A DNA stretch of 64,000 nucleotides from Halobacillus halophilus (GTDB lineage Bacteria > Bacillota > Bacilli > Bacillales > Halobacillaceae), in assembly GCF_020171985.1 (NCBI RefSeq), contig NZ_JAIVAL010000012.1, positions 104,413-168,412 of the forward strand, in the 5' to 3' direction. Numbering within the stretch: position 1 is the first letter of the stretch; each line of letters opens with the position of its first letter. The notes below the pieces were generated by a model. The model ran no database searches, was not told where the DNA came from, and saw only the letters and a program-made list of their open reading frames with translations. Of the stretch, positions 52,218 to 61,866 are shown piece after piece. The translations under genes were made by a program, and so were the position numbers.

Positions 52218-53231
52218 ATGAAACTGTTAGTTATCGGAGGAACGCAATTTGTTGGAAAGTCCATTGTCGAAAGCGCATTAGAACGTAATCATGAAGTTAC
52301 ATTATTTAATAGAGGCAAAACTAATCCAGACTTCTTTAAAGAGACAGAAAAAATAATAGGTGATCGCGAAAACCTGGATGATTTAAAGAAGTTAAAAGGT
52401 CAGCATTGGGACGCTGTTATCGATACATGTGGATATTTGCCTGAAATTGTTAAGCAATCTGCCAAAGTATTAAAAGATCATGTTCATCTGTATGCTTACA
52501 TATCCAGCATGTCCGTTTACAAACAACTGACGGACCAGGATCATCTTGATGAGAGCGGGGAAGTATCTACCTTAACAGATAAAGAACTGGAACGTGTCAC
52601 TAAGGGCGTAAAAGGCAGGGCGGCCAATGAGTATTATGGACCTTTAAAGTTCCATTGTGAAATGTCTGTGAAAGAAATAATGAGTGAAAGCCGTTCTCTT
52701 ATTATCAGACCGGGTTTGATTGTAGGTCCGGACGACCCGACAGACCGATTTACGTATTGGCCGGTTCGTGTAGAAGCAGGAGAGGCTTTTATCGTACCGG
52801 AGCCAAAAGATAAAAAAGTTCAATTCATTGATGTACGTGATTTATCTAAATGGATTGTCCAGATGATTGAGCATCAGGAAGCTGGAGTCTTTAATACAAA
52901 CGGTCCACGAGAAAAACTGACGATGGAAGGTCTTATCCATTCTTGCCAAACGGTGCTTAACCCTCAGGCAAGACCTGTATGGGCAGCTGAGTCGTTCCTT
53001 CTGAAAGAAAACGTCAAACCTTGGATCGAGCTTCCGCTCTGGGTACCAACAAAGGGTGATTTCGGAATAGATTGTACAAAAGCAATTGAGAGGGGTTTGC
53101 GTTTTCGTGCTGTTGAAGAAACCATCCGTGACACTTATGAATGGTACAGGAACCATAGAGGAACTTTGAACCATGCGGGGTTAAATCCTGAGCAGGAAAA
53201 TATCTTATTAGAAAAACTAAGCCGTTCATAA
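52218..53231 (+). CDS. NAD-dependent epimerase/reductase-like protein
   Basis: Extended SDR-type protein of 337 residues starting MKLLVIGGTQFVGKSIVESA, an atypical Rossmann start (GGTxFVG) found in CSP41/isoflavone reductase-like bacterial proteins. YISSMSVY and the later YYGPLKF follow where the SDR catalytic residues usually lie (Tyr in YGPLK). The substrate is unknown. An open frame reaches back to 52176, but AAGGGAG lies directly before 52218. Confidence 0.85.
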   Translation: MKLLVIGGTQFVGKSIVESALERNHEVTLFNRGKTNPDFFKETEKIIGDRENLDDLKKLKGQHWDAVIDTCGYLPEIVKQSAKVLKDHVHLYAYISSMSVYKQLTDQDHLDESGEVSTLTDKELERVTKGVKGRAANEYYGPLKFHCEMSVKEIMSESRSLIIRPGLIVGPDDPTDRFTYWPVRVEAGEAFIVPEPKDKKVQFIDVRDLSKWIVQMIEHQEAGVFNTNGPREKLTMEGLIHSCQTVLNPQARPVWAAESFLLKENVKPWIELPLWVPTKGDFGIDCTKAIERGLRFRAVEETIRDTYEWYRNHRGTLNHAGLNPEQENILLEKLSRS

Positions 53232-53345
53232 AGATGCAAAATCATGTAATTCCAAAAAAGCAGGGAGATGAATTCATAACGCATCGTTCAGGGATTTTAT
53301 ATGTCAATTATAACCTTCGCATAATCATAAATGAAGATTATAATT

Positions 53346-53441
53346 TTGATAAATATACAATATATCGTATAAATCTATTGACATATGCTTTATAAGGGTT
53401 AATAATATTGTAAATATACAGAGTTAAACATAAATATACAT
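53346..53441 (+). promoter_or_regulatory. argC promoter with three ARG-box-like sites
   Basis: TTGACA (53378-53383), 17 bases, AATAAT (53401-53406) forms a promoter. Three similar AT-rich sites surround it: TTGATAAATATACAA (53346-53360), TTGTAAATATACAG (53408-53421) and ACATAAATATACAT (53428-53441). The last two start 20 bases apart, about two helical turns. They resemble the sites of the arginine repressor ArgR/AhrC, which would repress the operon when arginine is plentiful. The repressor link is inference. Confidence 0.6.
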
Positions 53442-53456
53442 AAGGGTGGTTTTCAA

Positions 53457-54494
53457 TTGAAAGCAGGAATCATAGGGGCTACCGGTTATGGCGGAGTTGA
53501 ACTATTTCGCCTGCTTAACTCACATCCCCACGTTAAACAAGTAATCTTATATTCTTCTTCTAACGCAGGAGAAGAATTCACTTCTATTTACCCACAAATG
53601 AGTACAGAACAAAATCATAGATTGGAAGAGCTGAAACCCGAGGAAATGAAGGAAGACCTAGACGTTATTTTCTTAGCAACTCCAGCAGGAGTATCTACAC
53701 AATTAACTCCTGAACTGCTTGGAGGTAAGGCAAAAGTAATCGACTTATCCGGAGATTTACGCTTAAAGAATGGCTCCGTATATGCGAAATGGTATAAGAA
53801 GGAGGCTGCATCCTCCGCTATTCTGGAGAAATCTGCTTACGGACTTCCCGAATGGAACAAAGAAGCCATCCAGTCGGCTGATTTAATTGCGAACCCAGGT
53901 TGTTTTCCAACAGCGGTTTTATTAGGTCTGGGTCCCCTTGTATCTGAGGGAGTAGTTGATCCATCTTCGATTATTATTGATGCGAAAACAGGGGTATCGG
54001 GTGCTGGTAAGAACCCCGGGGCCATTTCTCATTTTGCTCATCTCCAAGAAAACTTTCAGATTTATAAAGTAAATCAGCATCAGCACATACCTGAAATTGA
54101 ACAACAGCTGACAGAATGGAGCCCTGAAACAGTTCCAGTTACATTCTCCTCTCATCTTGTTCCCATGACGAGAGGAATCATGGCTACTATTTATGTAACT
54201 TTAAAAGAGAACCAGACGCTTGAGGAACTGAAAAGCTATTATGAGAGCTGCTACGCTGAAAAGCCTTTTGTAAGGTTAAGAAAGGAAGGACAGTTCCCGG
54301 GCACTAAAGGTGTGTACGGTTCAAATTACTGTGATATTGGGATCACCCTGGATCCAAGAACCAATCGGGTAACGATTGTAGCTGTCATTGATAACCTTAT
54401 GAAAGGTGCTGCCAGTCAAGCCGTACAAAATATGAATCTATTATTTCAATATGAGGAAAAAACAGGGCTTCCTGATTTACCTGTTTACCCATAA
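53457..54494 (+). CDS. argC: N-acetyl-gamma-glutamyl-phosphate reductase
   Basis: ArgC of 345 residues, third step of ornithine synthesis. The start KAGIIGATGYGGVELFRLL is the NADP Rossmann motif, the catalytic Cys is in NPGCFPTA near residue 148, and SGAGKNP and HQHIPEIEQ follow. The start is TTG with AAGGGTGG ahead. It opens the arginine operon argCJBD-carAB-argF. Confidence 0.96.
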   Translation: MKAGIIGATGYGGVELFRLLNSHPHVKQVILYSSSNAGEEFTSIYPQMSTEQNHRLEELKPEEMKEDLDVIFLATPAGVSTQLTPELLGGKAKVIDLSGDLRLKNGSVYAKWYKKEAASSAILEKSAYGLPEWNKEAIQSADLIANPGCFPTAVLLGLGPLVSEGVVDPSSIIIDAKTGVSGAGKNPGAISHFAHLQENFQIYKVNQHQHIPEIEQQLTEWSPETVPVTFSSHLVPMTRGIMATIYVTLKENQTLEELKSYYESCYAEKPFVRLRKEGQFPGTKGVYGSNYCDIGITLDPRTNRVTIVAVIDNLMKGAASQAVQNMNLLFQYEEKTGLPDLPVYP

Positions 54495-54514
54495 AGAAGA
54501 AAGGGAGAGTTGGT

Positions 54515-55744
54515 TTGGTCCAGACTACGAATTTGCATCAAAAGGTTGAGAAAGTAGAAAGCGGCACACTGCTGACACCAGGAGGGTTTCAATCAGGCGG
54601 CATCCACAGCGGACTGCGTTACAAGAAGAAAGATTTTGGATTACTAGTCAGTGATATTCCTGCTTCTGCAGCAGCTGTCTATACGCAGAGCCATTTTCAA
54701 GCACCTCCATTAAAAGTGACACAAGAGAGTATTGAAAAGGAAGGGAAGATTCAGGCCCTCGTGATAAACAGTGCTGTAGCCAATGCCTGTACTGGCCAAG
54801 AAGGCTTGAAAAATGCTTATGAAATGAGAAAAATGATTGCTGATCGATTCCAATTTCCAGAAGAATATGTAGCTGTAGCTTCTACAGGGGTAATTGGAGA
54901 ACAACTTCCAATGGAGAAAATAACTTACGGGTGCGAAACCGTTGAAGTCACAAAGGATGGAGCATCTGATTTTCAAAGATCCATTCTTACAACCGATAAA
55001 TGTGAGAAAACGGCTTGCTATCAAGTAGAAGTAGAAGGAAAAACGGTCACCATCGGGGGTGCAGCCAAAGGTTCAGGGATGATTCACCCTAATATGGCTA
55101 CCATGCTTGGTTTTATTACCACTGATGCCACAATTGAGCCTGATTTACTGCAAAAAGCGCTCAGCCAATCGATCGAGCGCTCGTTTAACCAAATTACCGT
55201 AGACGGGGAAACATCAACCAACGACATGGTACTTGCTATGGCTAATGGGTATGTAGATCATGAATCGCTAAGTGAACAACATCCCGACTGGGAGGGATTT
55301 CAGTACGGACTCCAGCTTGTCTGTGAAGATTTAGCTAAACAAATTGCTAAAGACGGTGAAGGAGCTACGAAGCTGATTGAAGTAAACGTTTCTGGTGCGA
55401 ACTCAGATAAGGAAGCACGTATCATTGCGAAAAAAGTAGTGGGCTCCAGTCTGGTGAAAACAGCGGTATATGGTTTAGATGCCAACTGGGGACGTATTGT
55501 TGGTGCTATTGGTCATAGTGAAGCTCAGGTTGATGCAGATGCGTGTGATATTTATATTGAAGAGCAGCTCGTATTTAGTAACGGCACTCCTTGTCCTTTT
55601 TCAGAAGAACAGGCCGTTGAGGATCTGGATAATGAAGAAGTAACACTGTCCATCCATCTGAATGAAGGGGATGGCAAAGGCACGGCCTGGGGGTGTGACT
55701 TGACCTATGACTATGTCAGAATCAACGCAAGCTATCGTACGTAA
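54515..55744 (+). CDS. argJ: glutamate N-acetyltransferase/ornithine acetyltransferase
   Basis: ArgJ of 409 residues. The self-cleavage site that makes alpha and beta chains is KGSGMIHPNMATMLGF, with Thr of ATML as the new N-terminal nucleophile. TGVIGEQLPM is also characteristic. It recycles the acetyl group from acetylornithine to glutamate and may be bifunctional, so argA/argE would be dispensable. The start is TTG with AAGGGAGAG ahead. Its 3' end overlaps argB by 32-38 bases. Confidence 0.96.
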   Translation: MVQTTNLHQKVEKVESGTLLTPGGFQSGGIHSGLRYKKKDFGLLVSDIPASAAAVYTQSHFQAPPLKVTQESIEKEGKIQALVINSAVANACTGQEGLKNAYEMRKMIADRFQFPEEYVAVASTGVIGEQLPMEKITYGCETVEVTKDGASDFQRSILTTDKCEKTACYQVEVEGKTVTIGGAAKGSGMIHPNMATMLGFITTDATIEPDLLQKALSQSIERSFNQITVDGETSTNDMVLAMANGYVDHESLSEQHPDWEGFQYGLQLVCEDLAKQIAKDGEGATKLIEVNVSGANSDKEARIIAKKVVGSSLVKTAVYGLDANWGRIVGAIGHSEAQVDADACDIYIEEQLVFSNGTPCPFSEEQAVEDLDNEEVTLSIHLNEGDGKGTAWGCDLTYDYVRINASYRT

Positions 55745-56522
55745 CGACAAGCCGGTTATTGTAATTAAGCTTGGTGGAAGTATGATCGAACGCTTAACTG
55801 AAGAGTTTTATGAAAGTTTTCACGGACTCCTTAAACATTACCATTGTCTAATCGTTCATGGAGGGGGGCCAGCTATTACCACCTTATTAGGCCGAATGGA
55901 AATCGAAGGAGAATTTCACGAAGGTCTTAGAAAGACGACGAAGGAAACCCTCGAAGTGGTGGAGATGGTACTTGGTGGAAAGGTTAACGCCCAGATTACA
56001 TCCGCTTTAGCCAGGCAGAATATCCTTCCTGTTGGATTAAAAGGCTGTGACGCTTCCTTACTTACCGCCAGTTACGTAAACCAGGAAGACTTAGGGTTTG
56101 TTGGACAAGTGGAAGATGTGAAAACGGACCTTCTTTATAATTGTATGCAGGCAGGTTATCTTCCTGTAGTGGCTCCATTAGGAAAGACAGAGAGCGGACA
56201 GACTGTAAATATTAATGCTGATCTTGCAGCAGCAGCAATTGCCAAAGCTATGCAAGCAGAAAAACTGTTATTTGTTACTGATGTACCAGGTATTATCAGT
56301 GAGGATGAAGTAATAGAAGAAACAAGCCCGGAAGAAATCGAATCCTTGATCAATGGCGGATGTATTTATGGCGGAATGATTCCAAAAGTGCAATCAGCCA
56401 TGGCGGCTTTATCTGAACATCTACAAGAAGTCATGATTGTTAGTGGTGAAGACGTCCTCATACAGGGAGATCGTATGAAAGGTACGAAGATCCGGGCCAC
56501 AGTAAAGGAGAGAGCGGAATGA
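55707..56522 (+). CDS. argB: acetylglutamate kinase
   Basis: ArgB of about 270 residues, amino-acid-kinase fold; it phosphorylates N-acetylglutamate. IKLGGSMIE, IVHGGGPAI, NINADLAAAAIA and the C-terminal GGMIPKVQSAMAAL are the usual nucleotide- and substrate-binding segments. It is the short, presumably arginine-insensitive type lacking the N-terminal helix that mediates hexamers. ATG 55707 or 55713 could be the start; both lie inside argJ. The stop overlaps argD by four bases. Confidence 0.96.
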   Translation: MTMSESTQAIVRNDKPVIVIKLGGSMIERLTEEFYESFHGLLKHYHCLIVHGGGPAITTLLGRMEIEGEFHEGLRKTTKETLEVVEMVLGGKVNAQITSALARQNILPVGLKGCDASLLTASYVNQEDLGFVGQVEDVKTDLLYNCMQAGYLPVVAPLGKTESGQTVNINADLAAAAIAKAMQAEKLLFVTDVPGIISEDEVIEETSPEEIESLINGGCIYGGMIPKVQSAMAALSEHLQEVMIVSGEDVLIQGDRMKGTKIRATVKERAE

Positions 56523-57679
56523 GTCTATTTCCAACTTATAACCGGTTTCCACTGACACTGGTTTCCGGGTCAGGCACGACGGTAAAAGACGATCAAGGCA
56601 AGGACTATTTAGATTTTGTCTCAGGTATTGCCGTGTGCAATCTCGGACACAGACCTGAAGAAGTACAAAGCGCTTTACAAAAACAGCTGGATCAACTCTG
56701 GCATGTCTCCAACCTCTATCAGCTTCCTTCTCAGGAAGAAGCTGCTGAACAGCTGGTTGCACCTACTGACCTCGACCATGTTTTCTTTTGTAACAGCGGA
56801 GCTGAAGCTAATGAAGCGGCTATTAAAATAGCTCGTAAGTACACGGGTAAGGAAAAAATTATTACATTTAAGCAGTCCTTTCATGGGAGGACATTTGCTA
56901 CGATGAGTGCGACTGGACAGGAAAAGATCCAGAAAGGATTCGGTGCGCTGCTTCCTACTTTTGAATATCTTCCTTATAACGACAAGGAGGCTGTGGAACA
57001 GCTGAAAGATGACCAGGTAGCGGCGATCATGGTGGAGGTTATCCAGGGAGAAGGCGGGGTAGTTCCAGGCACAGCTGAATTCCTTGAGGCTGTTGAAGGT
57101 AAGTGCCGCGACCTTGGGGCTTTGCTGATCATCGATGAAGTACAGACAGGGATTGGAAGAACAGGAAAACCATTTGCTTATCAGCATTTTAATTTGAACC
57201 CTGATATTGTTTCTTCCGCAAAGGGCCTTGGCAGTGGATTCCCAGTTGGGGCTATGCTGGGTAAAGGTAAGCTTGCTGAAACTTTCTCGGCAGGCTCTCA
57301 CGGAACCACATTCGGAGGAAATCCACTCGCTGCCGCAGCGGTTAATGCCACTCTGGAAAAGATCTTCAACGATTCGTTTTTAAGTGAAGTAGAAGAGAAA
57401 GGTCATTATTTAAAAGAGGAGCTTACCAACTCCTTGAAGCCGCTGAACGTTGTTAAAGAAGTCAGAGGCAGGGGAATGATGATAGGAATAGAGCTTCAGA
57501 AGGAAGCCATGCCGGTCATTCATGCATTGAGAGAGGAAGGTATGCTTGCTGTCCTGGCCGGTCCGCAAGTTATACGACTGCTTCCGCCGCTGAATGTAAC
57601 GTATGATGAGATGTCATCAGCTATACAAATACTCAGCAAGGTACTGCAAGAGCAGTTTAAAGATTTACAAAACGCTTAA
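56519..57679 (+). CDS. argD: acetylornithine aminotransferase
   Basis: Class III PLP aminotransferase of 386 residues, making N-acetylornithine. It shows NSGAEANEAAIK, FHGRTFATMSATG, the PLP-contacting LLIIDEVQTGIGRTG and the lysine region SSAKGLGSGFPVGAM. It starts in the argB stop (ATGA). A terminator-like hairpin and a second promoter follow before carA. Confidence 0.95.
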   Translation: MSLFPTYNRFPLTLVSGSGTTVKDDQGKDYLDFVSGIAVCNLGHRPEEVQSALQKQLDQLWHVSNLYQLPSQEEAAEQLVAPTDLDHVFFCNSGAEANEAAIKIARKYTGKEKIITFKQSFHGRTFATMSATGQEKIQKGFGALLPTFEYLPYNDKEAVEQLKDDQVAAIMVEVIQGEGGVVPGTAEFLEAVEGKCRDLGALLIIDEVQTGIGRTGKPFAYQHFNLNPDIVSSAKGLGSGFPVGAMLGKGKLAETFSAGSHGTTFGGNPLAAAAVNATLEKIFNDSFLSEVEEKGHYLKEELTNSLKPLNVVKEVRGRGMMIGIELQKEAMPVIHALREEGMLAVLAGPQVIRLLPPLNVTYDEMSSAIQILSKVLQEQFKDLQNA

Positions 57680-57690
57680 TTTGTTAAAGT

Positions 57691-57725
57691 GCGGTGAAGC
57701 CCAAATGGGGAACACCGTCTTTTTC
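57691..57725 (+). terminator. intrinsic terminator or attenuator between argD and carA
   Basis: CGGTG-AA-CCC pairs with GGG-AA-CACCG around a short loop, followed by TCTTTTT. It would stop most argCJBD transcripts before carA. Confidence 0.65.
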
Positions 57726-57734
57726 AACTCATTC

Positions 57735-57763
57735 TTGTATAAAAATACAACGTATATTATAAT
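57735..57763 (+). promoter_or_regulatory. carA promoter overlapped by an ARG-box-like palindrome
   Basis: TTGTAT (57735-57740), 17 bases, TATAAT (57758-57763) is a well-spaced promoter. The perfect 16-bp palindrome TTGTATAAAAATACAA (57735-57750) covers the -35 box and resembles ArgR/AhrC sites, so arginine-dependent repression of carAB-argF is likely. Confidence 0.7.
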
Positions 57764-57787
57764 TATTCATAATGATGGGGTGAGAGT

Positions 57788-58852
57788 ATGCAGGGTTATC
57801 TTCATTTACAAAATGGTCAATCGTTCAAAGGAAAAGTCTCCAGCAATTGGGGGGGAGATGTACAGGGCGAAATCGTATTTTTTACGGGTATGACAGGTTA
57901 TCAAGAAGTACTAACTGATCCTTCTTATAAAGATCAGATCGTTGTCTTTACTTACCCCTTAATCGGCAATTATGGGATCAACGACATAGATTCGGAGAGT
58001 AAGGAGATACAGGTAAGTGGTGTAGTTATGTTCCACTGTGCACACCAAGCTTCTCATCACGAAGCATCGGTTTCCTTAAGCGATTATTTAAATGCCAATC
58101 AGGTGCCATTTATAACAGAAGTGGATACTAGAGAAGTTACAAAGGCGATAAGAAAGGATGGCACAAGACAGGCAGTGGTTTCAGACAAAAAAGAAGTTCA
58201 TTTTCTTAAACCAAAGGCCGGACAAATCTATCAAACTGAAAACATAGAGATCGAGGAATTTGGTGAAGGGGATATGCATATTGGATTAATAGACTTTGGG
58301 TGGAAAAAATCCATACTAACCTCATTTGTTAACAGGGGCATTAAAGTCACCGCGGTGCCTTTTTCAAAAGCCCATCAACTAAAGAACTTATCTCTTGATG
58401 GACTTGTTCTTTCGAATGGTCCGGGAGATCCAAAGGATGCACAAGAACATCTTTCAGATATTAAAAGCCTCCTGGAATCGCTGCCTTCCTTTGGCATATG
58501 TATGGGGCATCAGATTATTGCTCTTGCTTATGGAGCAGATACTCATAAATTGTCCTTCGGCCACCGCGGTGCGAATCATCCGGTTAAGGATGCCGTAACA
58601 GGAAAAGTTTTTATGTCTTCGCAAAACCATAATTATGTGGTCGCTGAAGAAAGCTTACTGTCTACTCCGTTATCCAAGCGTTTTCTCAATGTGAATGATG
58701 GTTCCATTGAAGGTCTGGAGCATTCTCAGAAACCGATCCTTTCGGTGCAATTCCATCCAGAAGCCCATCCGGGACCTGCCGATGCCGAATGGTTATTTGA
58801 ACACTTTATATCACTCATAACGAACAAGAAGGGAGAGGAAGTCCATGTCTAA
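57788..58852 (+). CDS. carA: carbamoyl-phosphate synthase small subunit (arginine-specific)
   Basis: Glutaminase subunit of 354 residues. The class I amidotransferase Cys is in FGICMGHQI, the oxyanion region is LSNGPGDP, and the catalytic His/Glu are in QFHPEAHPGPAD. The N-terminal half carries the CarA-specific GEIVFFTGMTGYQEVLTDPS in two parts (TGMTGYQEVLTDPSY). Position between argD and argF marks it as the arginine-pathway enzyme rather than PyrAA. GGGGTGAG precedes the ATG; the end overlaps carB by eight bases. Confidence 0.96.
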   Translation: MQGYLHLQNGQSFKGKVSSNWGGDVQGEIVFFTGMTGYQEVLTDPSYKDQIVVFTYPLIGNYGINDIDSESKEIQVSGVVMFHCAHQASHHEASVSLSDYLNANQVPFITEVDTREVTKAIRKDGTRQAVVSDKKEVHFLKPKAGQIYQTENIEIEEFGEGDMHIGLIDFGWKKSILTSFVNRGIKVTAVPFSKAHQLKNLSLDGLVLSNGPGDPKDAQEHLSDIKSLLESLPSFGICMGHQIIALAYGADTHKLSFGHRGANHPVKDAVTGKVFMSSQNHNYVVAEESLLSTPLSKRFLNVNDGSIEGLEHSQKPILSVQFHPEAHPGPADAEWLFEHFISLITNKKGEEVHV

Positions 58853-61800
58853 AAAAATATTAGTGGTTGGATCAGGGCCTATCATAATTGGGCAGGCGGC
58901 AGAGTTTGACTATTCAGGCACACAGGGATGTCTTGCTCTCCGGGAAGAAGGATATGATGTGGTTCTTGTAAACAACAATCCTGCCACAATTATGACAGAT
59001 CACACAGTGGCAGACACCGTTTATTGTGAACCATTAACTGTTCCAAGCCTTACCGCGATCATCGAGAAAGAAAGACCAGAAGCACTGCTGGCAGGTCTTG
59101 GCGGTCAGACTGCACTGAACTTAGCCGTAGAGCTGCATAAAGCAGAGATCCTTAAAAAATACAATGTGGAACTGCTAGGAACCAGTGTGGAATCGATTCA
59201 AAAGGGAGAAGATCGTGAACTCTTTCGAGAATTAATGAGCGAACTTAACCAACCGGTACCTGAGAGTCAGGTGATCGTAACTGTATCAGAAGCGAAACAA
59301 TTTGCGGATCGTGTAGGATACCCGGTCATTAGTCGTCCAGCTTATACGCTCGGTGGCAGAGGGGGCGGAATTGCTGAGACGGAGGAAGAATTGAAAGAGT
59401 TGATTCACAACGGGTTGAAAGCTTCCCCCATTCATCAGGTAATCATTGAAAAGAGCATCGCCGGATTCAAAGAAATCGAATATGAGATTATGAGAGACAC
59501 GAATGGCACCTGTATTTCCGTTTGCAATATGGAGAACTTTGATCCAGTAGGCGTTCACACGGGTGATTCGATTGTCACAGCTCCATCACAGACGCTATCA
59601 GATCAAGAATATCAAATGCTCCGGACGGCCTCATTTGATATTGTTTCAGCTTTAGATGTAATTGGAGGATGTAACGTGCAGCTCGCATTAGATCCCCATA
59701 GTAAGAAGTACTATGTGATTGAGGTTAACCCTCGAGTCAGCCGGTCCTCCGCACTTGCTTCTAAAGCTACGGGCTACCCAATCGCCAAACTTGCAACCAA
59801 AGTGGCGCTCGGGTACACGCTGGATCAGCTGCAAAATCCACTTACCGGTCATACGTACGCGAGCTTTGAACCAGCACTGGATTATACAGTGGTTAAATTT
59901 CCAAGATGGCCGTTCGATAAGTTTTCGGAAGCTGATCGGAAGCTTGGCACTAAAATGAGAGCAACGGGAGAAGTCATGGCGATAGATCGCACGCTGGAGG
60001 GGGCCTTCCAAAAAGCGGTGCAGTCGTTGGATACAGTGATTCCGCCTCTTACTGATCTCCATAAACATCTCACTCTGCCTACAGACCTGCGTTATTTCGC
60101 TATAGTAGAACTCCTGCGTCAGGGTAAGAGTATTGAAGAGATTCACCAAAGCACTCATATAGATTTATTTTTCTTGAATGTAGTAAACAACCTGGTGGAG
60201 ATGGAAAATACTTTAGCCAGTCATACTGTTGAGTCTGTGCCAGAAGGTGTTCTCAAGCTTGCTAAACTGTACAGCTTTACTGATCAATCCATAGCTGACC
60301 TGCTGGGATGCGAGGAGAATAGTTTGGCAGAGGTAAGAAAAAGCTACGGGATTGTCCCTGCCTTCAAAATGGTCGATACCTGTGCAGCTGAATTTGAAGC
60401 AGCTACGAATTACGTTTATAGCACGTATGCAGGTGTCAATGAGATCGAGCCTTTGAAAGGCAGCAAAAAGGCATTGATTATTGGCTCAGGTCCAATTCGT
60501 ATCGGACAGGGAGTAGAGTTTGATTATAGCGCTGTTAAAGCTATTGAAAGCCTTCAGGCCGCTGGCTGGACTACGATCATGATTAATAACAACCCTGAAA
60601 CGGTAAGTACCGATTATGAAACAGCCGATCGGCTTTACTTTGATCCCATCCAGAAAGAAGTGATCGCTTCTATAGTGGAGCACGAGAACATTGATCTCGT
60701 TTTTACTCAATTTGGAGGGCAGACAGCGATCAATATGGCAGAAGAACTTGAAGAGGCCGGCATACCACTGGCGGGGGTAAGTACGGATATGCTCGATGGA
60801 CTAGAAGACCGGGACCGCTTTTACTCCAGTTTAAAAGAATTGAACATCCCTCATGTTGAAGGGAGTACCTGTCACACAAAAAACGAGGCTCTAGAAGCTG
60901 CCAGTCATTATTCATATCCTATTCTGTGCCGTCCATCCTATGTAATCGGTGGTCAGGGTATGGTTAAGGTCATGAATGAAAAAGAACTTAAACAAGCGCT
61001 TCAGGAGACGGATGATCGCCATTATCCGATCGTGCTGGATCAATTTATGACTGGAAAAGAAGTAGAGGTTGATTTGGTTGCTGATGGAGAACGTATCTTC
61101 ATTCCAGAAGTTATGGAGCACATTGAACCGGCAGGGGTACACTCTGGAGACAGTATGGCGATTTTTCCGTCTTCACTGCCTGCCTATGTGAAGGAAGCTG
61201 TAACAGAGTATAGCGAGAAGATTGTTCGTCACTCCAAATACAAAGGAATTATGAACATTCAATTTTTATGGAGCGGTGAGAATGTATATGTACTGGAAGT
61301 AAATCCACGCTCCAGCCGAACCGTTCCTATTATTAGTAAAGTTTCAGGCATTTCGCTGGTCGATTTGGCGGTACGCCTGTTAATTGAAGATCCAGCATGT
61401 GACCTTGCCGCTGTTCCTGCTCCTTCGTGGAGTCATGTTGCTGTCAAATATCCGTTATTCTCTTCTCATGCTCTTCCGGAAATTGACCATAAGCTAGGTG
61501 CGAACATGCAGTCAACAGGAGAAGGGATGTGTCTTGGAAGTACAGTTGCAGAGGCTTTGGCTAAAGTCTTTTCACACCTTCCTGATATTCAGTTACATCC
61601 GGAGTCCTGTTTTATAGAGGCCGATCATGATTATGAAGACCAGAAGAACCTAACGTTTGAAGAGTGGATCCAGACTGATGAGGCAGCCATTTATGTAAAT
61701 GACCAAGTAACTCCTGCTGCTAAAGAAAAAAGGATTCAAGCTTTAAAGTATGGGATTACGGTATTCAGTGAACCCTCCACTTTTGAAGCTTATTTAGAAT

Positions 61801-61865
61801 CCTTGACCATTAAGAATGCTGAGCCGACCCCATTGCCCGGCAATATAACAGAAGGAGTACGATAA
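58845..61865 (+). CDS. carB: carbamoyl-phosphate synthase large subunit (arginine-specific)
   Basis: Synthetase subunit of 1006 residues. Two homologous ATP-grasp halves are clear: the first begins LVVGSGPIIIGQAAEFDYSG and the second, near residue 545, LIIGSGPIRIGQGVEFDYS. Each has a GGRGGG or GGQGM loop and an EVNPR metal site. At 1006 residues it is shorter than the pyrimidine-type enzymes (about 1070); the C-terminal allosteric domain is the reduced part. This agrees with an enzyme not regulated by UMP/PRPP. Its stop is one base from the argF start. Confidence 0.96.
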   Translation: MSKKILVVGSGPIIIGQAAEFDYSGTQGCLALREEGYDVVLVNNNPATIMTDHTVADTVYCEPLTVPSLTAIIEKERPEALLAGLGGQTALNLAVELHKAEILKKYNVELLGTSVESIQKGEDRELFRELMSELNQPVPESQVIVTVSEAKQFADRVGYPVISRPAYTLGGRGGGIAETEEELKELIHNGLKASPIHQVIIEKSIAGFKEIEYEIMRDTNGTCISVCNMENFDPVGVHTGDSIVTAPSQTLSDQEYQMLRTASFDIVSALDVIGGCNVQLALDPHSKKYYVIEVNPRVSRSSALASKATGYPIAKLATKVALGYTLDQLQNPLTGHTYASFEPALDYTVVKFPRWPFDKFSEADRKLGTKMRATGEVMAIDRTLEGAFQKAVQSLDTVIPPLTDLHKHLTLPTDLRYFAIVELLRQGKSIEEIHQSTHIDLFFLNVVNNLVEMENTLASHTVESVPEGVLKLAKLYSFTDQSIADLLGCEENSLAEVRKSYGIVPAFKMVDTCAAEFEAATNYVYSTYAGVNEIEPLKGSKKALIIGSGPIRIGQGVEFDYSAVKAIESLQAAGWTTIMINNNPETVSTDYETADRLYFDPIQKEVIASIVEHENIDLVFTQFGGQTAINMAEELEEAGIPLAGVSTDMLDGLEDRDRFYSSLKELNIPHVEGSTCHTKNEALEAASHYSYPILCRPSYVIGGQGMVKVMNEKELKQALQETDDRHYPIVLDQFMTGKEVEVDLVADGERIFIPEVMEHIEPAGVHSGDSMAIFPSSLPAYVKEAVTEYSEKIVRHSKYKGIMNIQFLWSGENVYVLEVNPRSSRTVPIISKVSGISLVDLAVRLLIEDPACDLAAVPAPSWSHVAVKYPLFSSHALPEIDHKLGANMQSTGEGMCLGSTVAEALAKVFSHLPDIQLHPESCFIEADHDYEDQKNLTFEEWIQTDEAAIYVNDQVTPAAKEKRIQALKYGITVFSEPSTFEAYLESLTIKNAEPTPLPGNITEGVR

Positions 61866-61866
61866 G

